The notes beneath the pieces are model-generated. The model made no database searches, had not been told where the DNA came from, and worked only from the letters and a program-made list of their open reading frames with translations. The position numbers and the translations under genes are program-made. A stretch of DNA of 64,000 nucleotides from positions 372,001-436,000 of the forward strand of contig NZ_JACIDN010000005.1 in NCBI RefSeq assembly GCF_014196345.1, given 5' to 3'. The DNA comes from Methylobacterium brachythecii. Its GTDB lineage: Bacteria > Pseudomonadota > Alphaproteobacteria > Rhizobiales > Beijerinckiaceae. Positions 34,898-43,518 of this stretch are shown here, piece after piece; the stretch's first letter is position 1; every line of letters starts with the position of its first letter.

Positions 34898-35718
34898 CAA
34901 GAACCGTCCGAGAAAATTTTTAGGACGGGCCGTGATGCCGCGGCGCTGTTGCCGTCGGAATTGAGTAGTCCCTCGGACGCAACCCGCTCGATCATCGAGA
35001 GCACCTCATCGAACACATTCTTGGAGATGCTGAATTCCTGCCGGTTCAGCATAACGCTGACGCCGCCCTTGGTCTCTCGAATGCTGAGTTGCACTTTAAG
35101 CTCTTTGACTATTGGCGATCGTCCATCGAAAGTCTTTGCGTGGCGACGACGAGCGCGCACCTCATCTCGGCAGAGGTGAAACTTCTGATCCATCGCCCAG
35201 GCAACAAACTTATCCGGAAAAATTTTGTTGTGGTCGGCTTGCTCAAGCCAGATCGTCCAATCCGAGCACAACTTCTGCTCGTCGTCGGTTTCCGGGATCA
35301 TTATGCAGTGAACACATAGCAGCGCGATCTGCGACTTGGGAATCTCGCGAGCTCTATTTTCAAGTACCTCGTGATCACGAAGCATCGGCAATATTTCAGG
35401 ATTCGATTGCACGAAGTGAAACAGCGCGTAGGAAGCGCTGAGATCAGCGATAAGTTGTTCTTTGTGTCTAACGAAGGGGTGCCGGTCGCCGCCAAAACCA
35501 CAGCAGGCCTCTACAAGCGTATCGAGCCGGAATTTTGTCTGTTCCAAATAGGTACTATATTTGTGCTGGATGTCGCTCAGATCTGAAGGGGTGTCTCTTT
35601 TTTCGAAAAGCCTAATTTCGGATAGTCCGATGTAGCTGCCGTTATGATGGTCGGCGACGTTAAATGATGACCTGTTGAGCTGTAGGTTGGTTATGTTGTC
35701 TGATTTGATGACATGCAT
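34897..35718 (-). CDS. Unknown protein of the DUF927 block
   Basis: This 273-residue protein, of lower GC than the host average, begins HVIKSDNITNLQLNRSSFNV. It has Cys and His pairs at CCGFGGDRH and LCVHC, but I recognise no family. ATG 35718 is preferred; the frame also allows a TTG three codons upstream. It ends TGATG, coupling it to the following gene. A hairpin with a T-run on this strand sits directly before its start (35726-35760), so its expression may depend on read-through from upstream or on a promoter not visible. Confidence 0.6.
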   Translation of the reverse strand: MHVIKSDNITNLQLNRSSFNVADHHNGSYIGLSEIRLFEKRDTPSDLSDIQHKYSTYLEQTKFRLDTLVEACCGFGGDRHPFVRHKEQLIADLSASYALFHFVQSNPEILPMLRDHEVLENRAREIPKSQIALLCVHCIMIPETDDEQKLCSDWTIWLEQADHNKIFPDKFVAWAMDQKFHLCRDEVRARRRHAKTFDGRSPIVKELKVQLSIRETKGGVSVMLNRQEFSISKNVFDEVLSMIERVASEGLLNSDGNSAAASRPVLKIFSDGS

Positions 35719-35725
35719 TACTCGC

Positions 35726-35760
35726 AAAAACGCCGCAGCTGCCTCTCAGCTTCTGCGGCA
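35726..35760 (-). terminator. Rho-independent terminator (minus strand)
   Basis: GCCGCAG (35732-35738) pairs with CTGCGGC (35753-35759), and on the minus strand the stem is followed by TTTTT. It lies between the gene at 35874 and the one starting at 35718. Confidence 0.7.
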
Positions 35761-35873
35761 GGATTGGCTAGTGTCTAGCGCCGCATTCGGTTTATTTTAG
35801 CCGATGTTTACTACTTATATTTTCGTAAGCGCTCCCTTGCGCGATTTGAATCTAGGTCAATCTTGAGATTAAT

Positions 35874-36356
35874 TCAGAACAGACTTGGAACGTTATTGTA
35901 AAAATCGCCCAAACTGCGATGATCTGACAATCTATCATGAATTTTTTTGTAAACACCCCGCATGATTTCGTCTAGAGATCTTTGCGCATAGTCTGTTGTC
36001 ATTTCAGACTGGTCATTGTTTATTTTGCACCATTTATCTGTAATACTCCAGTCATGGATAATTGCATCAGGATGAATGTGATCGATCCTAGCAAGCACCA
36101 TTTCCGGTATTATTTCTATAAATTGGAATGTTTCACGACGTTCTCTATTGATCTCATCGACTAGTATTGCATCAAAAGCTTGGGCAACAATTTCTCTTAG
36201 AAAGTATTCTTGTCCATGGACATCTGCAGGCACTCGGAGCCCAGAAAATTCTAACTCTTTCATCCTATGATAGAATCTTTGGTATATGTCCTTGAAGTGG
36301 CGTATTTCATCATATGTCTTATTGCTCACTCGAAAGTAATCATGGCCGTAATGCAT
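35874..36356 (-). CDS. AT-rich hypothetical protein
   Basis: This 160-residue protein begins HYGHDYFRVSNKTYDEIRHF and is rich in Asp, His, Ile and Tyr. The gene is clearly AT-richer than the surrounding chromosome, indicating recent transfer. The all-alpha pattern (FLREIVAQAFDAILVDEINRE) is plausible, but I recognise no family. A terminator follows about 110 bases downstream on the same strand. Confidence 0.55.
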   Translation of the reverse strand: MHYGHDYFRVSNKTYDEIRHFKDIYQRFYHRMKELEFSGLRVPADVHGQEYFLREIVAQAFDAILVDEINRERRETFQFIEIIPEMVLARIDHIHPDAIIHDWSITDKWCKINNDQSEMTTDYAQRSLDEIMRGVYKKIHDRLSDHRSLGDFYNNVPSLF

Positions 36357-36741
36357 TTGAGTTTCACCTTTGCGAATTCAGGATGTAAATGCACACCAAA
36401 TGTGTGCCTTTCGCACGGCAATTCGGCCAGCGCGAGCTAGAGCATCGAGACCGTCCACGGAGGGACGTTCAAAAATAAGATCTAGACTGACAGCAAAGGC
36501 CTCACATCAGGCCTTCTGAATGAGCCGAATCAGCACGGGGTCGGCAAACAGCAGCTTGATAAAAGCGCTGTATTGAAATTGTGTCAAATGAAACGATCAT
36601 TGTTATGGTTAACGAAAAGTTAACAGATATGCCTGCATCGTTTTTGACGCGGGGTTCCGTAAAAAAGCTGGATACTCCAAAGGCCTCGCGGTTTGAGGCT
36701 GTTCATGGTGTGCTGGCTTCGGGCTCTGGTAAAGCGCTGGG
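36357..36741. other. AT-rich gap left of the IS5-type remnant
   Basis: A 67-residue plus-strand frame (36581-36784) has no recognised features and is probably random. The sequence GAGGCTGTTCATGG near 36694-36707 may belong to the left end of the IS5-type element. Confidence 0.35.
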
Positions 36742-36891
36742 ATGCGCGGTCATCCATGGTTTTTCGACGTCGACGAGCGCTTAAAGGACCTATCGGCCAA
36801 GGGTGACGCGCTGGAGCAGCTGAGCGCTATCGTCGACTTCGAGTTGTTCCGGCCCGACCTTGAGCGTCCCCCATGGAGTGGTCCGTGTTGA
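36742..36891 (+). pseudogene. IS5-family transposase, N-terminal remnant
   Basis: ATG 36742 starts RGHPWFFDVDERLKDLSAKG and goes on DALEQLSAIVDFELFRPDLE, the conserved N-terminus of IS5-family (IS5 group) transposases. After about 42 residues the homology stops and a TGA follows, so about 85 percent of the gene is missing. No right end is visible nearby. Confidence 0.8.
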
Positions 36892-36894
36892 TTG

Positions 36895-37563
36895 TTAGCG
36901 GACATGGGCCGAGACGAAGGCGGAGGTCGACACGCGGATGGATGGCTTCCTGACGAGCCTTGGCGTCGAACTCTGATCGGCGGGCATCCTTCGATCGGTA
37001 GGCGCCCGACGATGGTTCGCACTGGCCGCTATCGCCCCGATTTCGTCCGCCCGGCTTGAAAACGCTAGCGGCCCGCTCGGGAGGACCGGCATGCGAGGCG
37101 CGTCGGCCAGGTGGAGGAGTAGATGCGCCGTGCCGCTGACGTTCCCGCCCAACGCGATGACCCCATGGCTACGGTCGAGCGCCGCCAACTGGGACAGTAG
37201 CCAGGAATAGGGTAGGTCCAAGGCACCCGCTGCGTCGGTCATGGCCGGATGCCGGAACCGCTGGGTGACCCGACGCAGTCCGGTCTCGTCAAGCGCGGAG
37301 GAAACCGTCGCGTCGATGCCCGCATCGTCGGGGTAGTGCATCACTGAATGCGGCGGAGGATCCCCGTCGAAGGCACCGGCGAATCCGACCTGCGCCTCAA
37401 GGTCGGCTGACTCGGGGAACGGGCTGCAGGTGACGAGCACGTGACTCCATCAGGCTACAGATGCCCCGATGCAACGGGCCGTGGACGCGAACGAGCCCGG
37501 CGGTCCCGCCCGCGCATCGTCTGCCAGCGACGAGTGCGTCCCCCCGATGATGAAGATTTTCAC
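36895..37563 (-). pseudogene. SLOG-like nucleotide-sensor gene with internal stop
   Basis: GTG 37563 opens KIFIIGGTHSSLADDARAG and, after a TGA near 37450, the same frame resumes HVLVTCSPFPESADLE and continues to SHGVIALGGNVSGTAHLLLH. The first GG strand, the S/CSPFP turn and the late GGN-x-SGT-A loop resemble the Rossmann-like SLOG/LOG fold used by nucleotide sensors in CBASS- and TIR-type defence. Because both parts share one frame, a single nonsense change is sufficient to explain the break. The C-terminus after about 37090 degenerates. The family call is by pattern. Confidence 0.5.
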
Positions 37564-38078
37564 GCCAGCCCCACGCTCCCATGATCGGTCCCCATAATGA
37601 AGGTCGCGGGCCCTCGATCAACCGGCGGGCCCCCCCTATGCCTTCGGATCCGGTCCTCTACGCCAAAAGGGACGGGTTCAGCGTTCCCGCTTCGAGCTCC
37701 GCCGATCGGCCGCTTCACCCGCCTGACCTGCATCTTCCACGCCGACGTCGCCGGTCCGGCGATGGACGACGCGGCGGTGTCGCGGATCGCCACCGACGCC
37801 GCGGAACGACTGATATGGGCGCACCGCTGCCGCTGAAGCGGCAGAAGGGACGTCCGCTTTCGGGGAACAGGCGGTCGCTCGTGTACGGCGAGGTTGGGTC
37901 GGAAGCAGGAGGGCCGCTCAGGGTGGATTCTTGCCGGTCTGCTTTCGGGCGCCAGCGTCAACAAGCGGACATTCGAAGTCAGGCAGGAGCTGGCCATGGT
38001 GCAGGGTTGGCCTGCTCGCTCCAGAACTGACGCTCTCCAGCCGCTCGGCAATCGCTCTCTGCTTCCCCACCCGCGCCG
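37564..38078. other. Gap with dispersed repeat, no gene supported
   Basis: Frames over this gap are repeat translations. It contains copy 2 of the dispersed repeat (37820-37980). Confidence 0.5.
37820..37980 (+). repeat. Dispersed repeat (PWR family), copy 2
   Basis: This is one of the fullest copies: GACGTCCGCTTTCGGGGAAC near the left, GGGTCGGAAGCAGGAGGGCC in the middle and GGTCTGCTTTCGGGCG, then AAGCGGACATTCGAAG at the right. The first 85 bases are almost the same as the copy at 57755-57845, including GTCGCTCGTGTACGGCGAGG. Confidence 0.8.
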
Positions 38079-38570
38079 TCAGGAGGAACGAGCGGCCCTG
38101 ATGCGATGCCGGACGTAGCCGTCGACGGAAAACGGCCCTGCTCCTCCCATGACCAGAGCTGCGAGGCCGGCGAGATAGAGCAGATCGGTCTCGTAGCCGG
38201 GCTGGCCGAAGGTCGCTCCGGCTGCGGTCACGGCCTGGAGCTTGATCGAACTGAACCCGTAAGGGAGGTGCACGGTGAAGATGGCGACGAGCAGTACGAT
38301 CGCCATCGGAATGCTGGCAAGCGGGACCAGGGCGCCGAGCAGGACCGCCAGTCCACCGCCAATCTCGACCAGAATGGTCAGCCAGCCGAGGAGATGGGGC
38401 ATGGGGAGCCCCATGGCCTGCACGATGGCCGGAAAGGCGTCATAGCCGCGAGCGGCCTTCGCAACGCCGTGGGCCAGGAAGCCGTATCCGACGATGAGGC
38501 GCAGCGACACGGGCGCCAAGTGAACGAGTACCGCGCGGCGCTCGAGGATTGTGGCCAGCAGGTTGGACAT
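38079..38570 (-). CDS. DoxX-family membrane protein
   Basis: This 163-residue protein has four hydrophobic segments with the DoxX pattern: RLIVGYGFLAHGVAKAARG, LLGWLTILVEIGGGLAVLLG, PMAIVLLVAIFTVHLPYGF and a last helix LYLAGLAALVMGGAGPFSVD. DoxX proteins act in redox balance and sulfur stress and are often controlled by ECF sigma factors. It lies 136 bases after the anti-sigma gene on the same strand. Confidence 0.93.
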   Translation of the reverse strand: MSNLLATILERRAVLVHLAPVSLRLIVGYGFLAHGVAKAARGYDAFPAIVQAMGLPMPHLLGWLTILVEIGGGLAVLLGALVPLASIPMAIVLLVAIFTVHLPYGFSSIKLQAVTAAGATFGQPGYETDLLYLAGLAALVMGGAGPFSVDGYVRHRIRAARSS

Positions 38571-38706
38571 GGTGTCAGTCCTTCTTGAGGTTTCGGAGGA
38601 GGTGGCGAGCGCGCACGGGGCCGCGGTCGCGCGCGGTCAGGCGCACGCCGGGGTAGCGTGGTGAGAGGCTCGGCCTGGCTTGCGGAAAGGGGCCGCCGCC
38701 AGGCGG

Positions 38707-39480
38707 TCAGGTAGCGCCGGCTTCCCGTCGCCGGATTTCCCGGACCAGGGGATGCAGCACTTCCGGATCGGCCGCGGCGACGAGGCTGTAGCCCAGTCCC
38801 TTCTGGACCCAGGCGCAGCCGGCAATGGAGCCGTAGATGTGATCCACCATCGGCACGTCGCCGCCGTCGCTGTAGGACCGGATCAGCATGACCACGCGCG
38901 TTCCCTGCTTGTCGTCATACATCAGCATGCCCGCCGGGCCGTGGGCGGTGGCGACGAGGCGGCCACCGAGCAGGTGGTAGCCTGCCTCGCTGAGATCGGG
39001 CACGCCGATCGGTCGTTTCAGCCTGTCGGAAAACCAATGCGCGATCTCGTCGCGATCGGTCGCGGCGAGTTCGATGGGACGGGAGCGGTCGGGCGCATAG
39101 ACGACGTAGTTCGCCTTGGCCTCCTGCGCGAGAGCGGAGATGCCCGACGTCCCCTCCTGCATGGAGCCCCTGGCGACCCAGCCGCCGAGGCCGCCGACGG
39201 TCATGAGAAGAGCCGCCGCCATTGCCTGCCACGCCGGCACGCGCGGCCGTCGCCGTGCGGCGACGAGACGGGCGAGATCGAGCTGCGGGGGCACCGGCTC
39301 GGCCGCAATCGGAGCGAAGGCGGCGCGCAGGTCGCTGCCGAGCGCCATCAACCGACCAACGCGGGTCCGTGCCTGCGGATTCTCGGCGAGGTAGGTCTCG
39401 ACCTCGGCGCGGCGATCCGGATCCAGGCGATCGTCGACGAAGGCCTGAAGATCGTTCTCGCTGATGGGACGCTTGTTCAT
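38707..39480 (-). CDS. Transmembrane anti-sigma factor
   Basis: This 257-residue protein has an N-terminal anti-sigma segment (ISENDLQAFVDDRLDPDRRA, then VETYLAENPQA, residues about 5-38). One membrane helix follows (about 82-100, AMAAALLMTVGGLGGWVA) and then a periplasmic part. ATG 39480 overlaps the sigma factor stop (ATGA), so the two are made in step. Longer frames covering 38707-40026 run through the sigma gene in another frame and are artefacts. It probably holds the sigma factor inactive at the membrane until an envelope or redox cue. Confidence 0.9.
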   Translation of the reverse strand: MNKRPISENDLQAFVDDRLDPDRRAEVETYLAENPQARTRVGRLMALGSDLRAAFAPIAAEPVPPQLDLARLVAARRRPRVPAWQAMAAALLMTVGGLGGWVARGSMQEGTSGISALAQEAKANYVVYAPDRSRPIELAATDRDEIAHWFSDRLKRPIGVPDLSEAGYHLLGGRLVATAHGPAGMLMYDDKQGTRVVMLIRSYSDGGDVPMVDHIYGSIAGCAWVQKGLGYSLVAAADPEVLHPLVREIRRREAGAT

Positions 39481-40001
39481 TTCAGCCTCCTCAGGACCGG
39501 GCGCTGGGCCACGGCCTCGCCGTCCATGAGCTGGATCATCCGATCCCGCGCCCGGGACAGGCGCGACATCACGGTACCGGTGGGAATGCCGAGCACCTCT
39601 GCCGTCTCGGCGTAGGAGAGGCCTTCCACGGTCACGAGGAGCAGCACGCTGCGCTGATCCTCTGGCAGGGCGTCGATCGCCCGAACTAGATCGCGGTGCT
39701 GAAGGCCGGCCTCCTGACGAGGGGGCATGGCGAGGACCGCCTCCTGGGCATCGTCGATCGGCAGGTGCGAGCCACCGCGCCGGCGGCGCTGCCGGAGACG
39801 GCTGATGGCGAGGTTGTGCACGATAGCGAAGAGCCACGACCTCACGCTGCCGTCGTCCCAGCGCTGGTGCCAACGGGTGATGGCCAGCTCCAGCGTATCC
39901 TGAACCAGGTCGTCGGCATCCGACCGATCTCGCAGCAGTGATACGGCGTAGCGCCGGAGGGCCGGGATCAGCGGCGTCACGAGGAGCATCATCTGCTGCA
40001 T
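39477..40001 (-). CDS. ECF-type RNA polymerase sigma factor
   Basis: This 174-residue sigma factor contains region 2 (ALRRYAVSLLRDRSDADDLVQDTLELAITRW in part, then DGSVRSWLFAIVHNLAISRLR) and region 4 (LPEDQRSVLLLVTVEGLSYA, then EVLGIPTGTVMSRLSRAR). ATG 40001 follows GGAG by 8 bases; a GTG 15 bases upstream lacks this. It overlaps the anti-sigma gene by four bases. Together with DoxX it forms a stress module. Confidence 0.95.
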   Translation of the reverse strand: MQQMMLLVTPLIPALRRYAVSLLRDRSDADDLVQDTLELAITRWHQRWDDGSVRSWLFAIVHNLAISRLRQRRRRGGSHLPIDDAQEAVLAMPPRQEAGLQHRDLVRAIDALPEDQRSVLLLVTVEGLSYAETAEVLGIPTGTVMSRLSRARDRMIQLMDGEAVAQRPVLRRLK

Positions 40002-40133
40002 CGCGCGTCTCCACACTCGGTCCCAAGCGCCATGCGCTCCCGGGATACCATCGAACTGCGCCTCTTCATGCGAGGCCAGACGCCGCCTTTCGGCGATTAT
40101 TCCGTCGGCCCCGCATCAAATTCGCCCGAGGGC

Positions 40134-40394
40134 TCACGGACGATACCTCGTGTAGGCCGAGGCCGGTCGATTGGCGCGCTGCCGCTTGGCATAGCCGAGG
40201 GACGGATCACCGATGAGATACTGGTCCGCGCTGCTTCCGCGCTGTTGCTCGATGAGCTGAGGATCATGAAGCGCGGCTCGAAGAGCAGAATCGCCTTCGC
40301 CAGTGTCGGCCTTGGCAACGGAGAGTGCAGGCAAGCTCATGCTTGCTGCGACAGCGAGAATACGCAAGACATTAATGATCGAACGCTCAGACAT
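40134..40394 (-). CDS. Small exported protein upstream of the sigma factor
   Basis: This 86-residue protein has a signal peptide (SERSIINVLRILAVAASMSL, ending ALSVAKA). The mature part (LRAALHDPQLIEQQRGSSAD) has no recognised family. ATG 40394 has AAGGAATGG upstream. It lies 132 bases before the ECF gene on the same strand and may be one of its targets. Confidence 0.6.
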   Translation of the reverse strand: MSERSIINVLRILAVAASMSLPALSVAKADTGEGDSALRAALHDPQLIEQQRGSSADQYLIGDPSLGYAKRQRANRPASAYTRYRP

Positions 40395-40831
40395 GGCGCT
40401 TTCCATTCCTTGCTTCGCTGCGTGCATTCATTGGGCAGCGAGGAGGAGACGCCAGTCGATTGAGGTTATTCCATCATCGGTTCGATTTTTTGCAAGGCGA
40501 CATACGACACGAGCGCGGCCCGAGCCAGTGACAGACCGGTGATGATCGTGTCGGGTGGAAACCGGCCAGTCTGCTTTTGGGCGCCAAATTCAACAAGCTG
40601 ACATTCGACGCTTTGCGGAAACTGGCTGGTCTACTCTCTGGCAAAAGGAGGGCGATTATATCGTTGACACATACAGGCGCGGCAAACGGTAAGCGCTCAA
40701 ATAATCCATCACAGGTTAGGGACGGATCTCGCGTCGCTCGTTAGCAACGTCCGCAATCGCGGGGATCAGGTCCGGCATACCTGCGAGTGAGGGCGCGATG
40801 CTCTTGCCTCCATGAACACGGAGGCCGGCGC
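40395..40831. other. Gap with dispersed repeat copy
   Basis: No gene is supported. The dispersed repeat copy at 40551-40610 is the only recognisable item. Confidence 0.5.
40551..40610 (+). repeat. Dispersed repeat (PWR family), copy 3
   Basis: This partial copy contains GGCCAGTCTGCTTTTGGGCG followed by CAACAAGCTGACATTCGACG, matching the right half of copy 2. Confidence 0.7.
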
Positions 40832-41098
40832 ATGCCGCGTTTCTTTTTCAACGTCCAGGATGGACAAACCATCATGGATCATAAGGGCGTTGATCTATCA
40901 GATTGGAGCACGGCTCGACTGCACGCGATTTCGATCGTCGGACGCATTCTTGCAGAAGAGCCAGAGCGCATAGCCGTCGACGAGGATTGGCTGCTGGAGG
41001 TCTCAGATTCTACTGGGCTAATCCTATTCCGGCTCGACTTTCACGTGACCGCCTCGCCAGCCGTCCGAGGCGGTAAGCTAAAGAAGGAAGTCTTCTGA
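40832..41098 (+). CDS. DUF6894 protein (copy 1)
   Basis: This 88-residue protein starts PRFFFNVQDGQTIMDHKGVD, the DUF6894 signature (PR[YF]FF-x-V-x-DG), with later EVSDSTGLILFRLDF. DUF6894 proteins are small and numerous in Methylobacterium, with unknown function. ATG 40832 is fixed by the family start. GGAGG occurs 10 bases upstream. Confidence 0.9.
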   Translation: MPRFFFNVQDGQTIMDHKGVDLSDWSTARLHAISIVGRILAEEPERIAVDEDWLLEVSDSTGLILFRLDFHVTASPAVRGGKLKKEVF

Positions 41099-41300
41099 GG
41101 CGGCACCTGCCTTAAGGCTCTGGTCGTCTAAGGCGGCGGTATAGCACTTCACATACCCATACGACGGGGTTGCTAGGGCCAATCACGGGACACCTCGAAG
41201 CGTCCCATCTTGAGCCTTTGAGTGGCCGCGGATAAAATTCGGCTTCCCCTCAGAGCGCCGCAAACAGACGCGCTCGTGCCGATGCCGAAGGAGTTGCCTC

Positions 41301-41528
41301 ATGTCCGATGTTCCGCATAGCGGCATACCGGGTGGAGACGGTTCCAAGTCACCAAGTTACCGGGTCATGCTTCTCGACGCCGAGGAGAACGTCCAGGCAT
41401 TGACGCCGATACCAGTTCTCAATGACGAGGCCGCCAAGATCGTGGCCATGCGGATGGCGAACGGATTGGCGGCTGAGCTGTGGGACGGGCTGCGCTTCAT
41501 TGAGCGCTTCGACCCGAATCCTTCATAA
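41301..41528 (+). CDS. Hypothetical protein
   Basis: This 75-residue protein with a flexible Gly/Ser N-terminus ends in a globular piece (YRVMLLDAEENVQALTPIP and a helix KIVAMRMANGLAAELWDGLR). GGAG lies 8 bases before the ATG. It stands between two DUF6894 genes and looks real, but the family is unknown. Confidence 0.55.
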   Translation: MSDVPHSGIPGGDGSKSPSYRVMLLDAEENVQALTPIPVLNDEAAKIVAMRMANGLAAELWDGLRFIERFDPNPS

Positions 41529-41813
41529 CCGCATGCGTCCTCGTACCGCGCCACAACATCAGCATTACGCTTGGACATTCCGCGCCTCGCCAAGTCGCCG
41601 ATTTGACAGAGAAAATCTGCTATCGATGCGCTCCGTTTCAACTGGTTGCTGCAACTTTAATAATTGTCACGTTTGTGACGGTAAACGGTATACCCATCCT
41701 ATGTTATATGTTGGATTTCCGACATTTGGTAAGGGCCAGTGATCGCCGGCAGAGCTTCGGGCGCCTGCGACTGAGAGACGTGTGCGCTCCCGCTCGGCTT
41801 CAGCGATGCACTC

Positions 41814-42095
41814 ATGCCCCGATACTTTTTCCATGTGCGTGACGGCAAAGGCCGAGAAGACGTTGACGGAACGGTGAAGGCAGACCTCGACGCAGCTAAA
41901 CGCGAAGCCGTGTTACTTGCTGCCAACCTGATGGGTGATTACGCAGGCGATCTCATAAAAGCTTACGACTGGCGGATCGATGTCACGGACGAACGTGGCC
42001 AGGTGCTCTTTCAAATTGACATGCAAATCACAAATAGCCCAGTCTCTCGTGGCGATCCGCTGACAATGCGCTCGCCTGCGCGGCCAAGCGCTTAA
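41814..42095 (+). CDS. DUF6894 protein (copy 2)
   Basis: This 93-residue protein starts PRYFFHVRDGKGREDVDGTV and contains DWRIDVTDERGQVLFQID, the family end. It is homologous to the proteins at 40832 and 50945. Confidence 0.92.
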   Translation: MPRYFFHVRDGKGREDVDGTVKADLDAAKREAVLLAANLMGDYAGDLIKAYDWRIDVTDERGQVLFQIDMQITNSPVSRGDPLTMRSPARPSA

Positions 42096-42212
42096 ACCTT
42101 CCTTGGCTTCACAATCATGCGCAGGTTGGCACGGAATTCTTCCTCGTTTTCGCTCGCGCCAGCTTCACGCACGGCCTCGATAAAGCGGCGCTTCTGCTCC
42201 GCCCGGCCTCAG

Positions 42213-42251
42213 AGCCCGCCCGTGATCCTCCTAGTTCATGGCGGGCTTTGT
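42213..42251 (+). terminator. Rho-independent terminator
   Basis: AGCCCGCC (42213-42220) pairs with GGCGGGCT (42240-42247), followed by TTGTT. Confidence 0.65.
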
Positions 42252-42346
42252 TGCGTCTGGGTCGGTTACGTCGTGTTAGCCGATGGATGCCATATCTCGC
42301 TGCGACGAAGCCTTATCCGTATCGGCCTAGTCGAGAAGCCCCCTTC

Positions 42347-42378
42347 AGCCCGCCCGGTTCGCCGCGGCGGGCTTTTTG
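42347..42378 (+). terminator. Rho-independent terminator
   Basis: AGCCCGCC (42347-42354) pairs with GGCGGGCT (42366-42373), followed by TTTTG. Confidence 0.8.
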
Positions 42379-42584
42379 TGCCGCCTTCGGTTGCGTGTCT
42401 GGCAAGCTGGGCAAAGGAGGTGTGGCCGCCACCCGTGCAGTTGACAGTCTCAAACTCACGCAGCGCCAGGGAAAGGCAGTCGGAGATTTGAGATTACTCA
42501 TTTTGATTGAATTAGCGGTATACCCCTTGATTATTTTAATGCATTAATATTTAGTATAATGTTGGATTGAAGGTATTTGACAAT

Positions 42585-42782
42585 ATGCCCCTCTCACCAT
42601 CATTGAACGATGTGCTGATGGCGCACACGTGCCCGTCATGTAGGAAAAGCAATAAAAAACTCGGCAAATCCTTTAAAACGCTGTCATCTTATTCGTGCAA
42701 GCACTGCAAGTCAAAAATTAGCATTCGGTACGAAGAAAAGATCAGTCTGTTTCTAGCACATAAACATCTTGCTATAATTTGA
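42585..42782 (+). CDS. AT-rich small zinc-ribbon-like protein
   Basis: This 65-residue frame from ATG 42585 has CPSC (about 17-20) and CKHC (about 38-41), spaced like a zinc ribbon. The DNA is much richer in AT than the flanks. A TTG start at 42567 would add six residues. It looks like a recently acquired gene; no family is recognised. Confidence 0.5.
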   Translation: MPLSPSLNDVLMAHTCPSCRKSNKKLGKSFKTLSSYSCKHCKSKISIRYEEKISLFLAHKHLAII

Positions 42783-42916
42783 AGATATTTCGATGAAGCT
42801 AATCGAGGTAGGCGGGCGGCTGATTTAGTAATACACTCCGCTGCTGCCTGAACTTTCGCACTCAGGTTAGCAAACCATACCAAAAGCCGCTCCCCGGATG
42901 TGTGACCGCAGAAGCC

Positions 42917-43153
42917 TCAATGCCGATCCGGCGACCGCACCTCGCTCGGCTCCGCATTCGCCAATGCCTTCAGCCCTGCTATCGTCAGAAACCAAGCGGT
43001 CTCACCTGGCCGCCGGCGGTACTTCGGTCGCTCTTCCACGAGGCCGACTTCGACGAGCGCCGGCATCGTGACCGCACTCGATCCTTTGTGCAGACCGCGG
43101 GGGTTTAGCTTGATCGAAAGCAGCGCGTTGAGCTGCCGCTTGGTGAGGATCAC
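42917..43153 (-). CDS. Small winged-helix-like protein
   Basis: This 78-residue protein starts at GTG 43153, overlapping the preceding TGA (GTGA). The content ILTKRQLNALLSIKLNPRGL, then TMPALVEVGLVEERP, has the layout of a short winged helix-turn-helix. The earlier frame to 43273 runs through the upstream gene. It is the third gene of a coupled minus-strand trio; the family is unknown. Confidence 0.5.
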   Translation of the reverse strand: MILTKRQLNALLSIKLNPRGLHKGSSAVTMPALVEVGLVEERPKYRRRPGETAWFLTIAGLKALANAEPSEVRSPDRH

Positions 43154-43518
43154 CGCTCCCACTTCGCCCCCGGCGGTTGTCCGTTGACGATGAAGTCGCG
43201 GGCGTAAGGAGCGAGCGTTGAGAAGGCTGGATGCTGCTGGGCCACGATGCGGAACGCCTCTTCCTTTCGCCACGCCGCGACCAGAGCCTCCCGCGCCTCC
43301 CGTTGCGTTGCTAGGGAACCAGACATGTCGAAGGCCGGCTTATTGATCCCGACTGCGCCGGCACGCGATGTCAGGGTCCACATCCAATAGTCGGCGTTCG
43401 CGCCGACGGGCCGATGAAGCATGATCCGGCCGATGTGCTCGTCCTCGCCTTCACGCTCGCGGCGGAGGACGAAGTCGGGGCCCTCCTCGGGCCATGTGTG
43501 CTGCCAGTAGAGGGTCAC
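43150..43518 (-). CDS. Hypothetical protein of the coupled trio
   Basis: This 122-residue protein starts TLYWQHTWPEEGPDFVLRRE and contains EHIGRIMLHRPVG, NADYWMWTL and a C-terminal helix. Phage and island proteins with WxW/HTWP starts are known but uncharacterised. Its ATG 43518 overlaps the stop of the preceding gene (ATGA), and its TGA overlaps the GTG of the next (GTGA). Confidence 0.6.
   Translation of the reverse strand: MTLYWQHTWPEEGPDFVLRREREGEDEHIGRIMLHRPVGANADYWMWTLTSRAGAVGINKPAFDMSGSLATQREAREALVAAWRKEEAFRIVAQQHPAFSTLAPYARDFIVNGQPPGAKWER

Larger units (their letters stand above)
42096..42566. other. Gap with two terminators
   Basis: No gene is supported between DUF6894 copy 2 and the AT-rich gene. 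Two hairpins with T-runs are listed separately; the DNA turns AT-rich after 42490. Confidence 0.5.

Noticed and set aside
38707..40026. A 439-residue frame spanning sigma and anti-sigma genes.
   Set aside because: Its first 180 residues are an out-of-frame reading of the ECF gene. Only the part from 39480 is the real anti-sigma protein.
42117..42547. Plus-strand frames of about 100-124 residues.
   Set aside because: They run through two intrinsic terminators and have no domain or good start.
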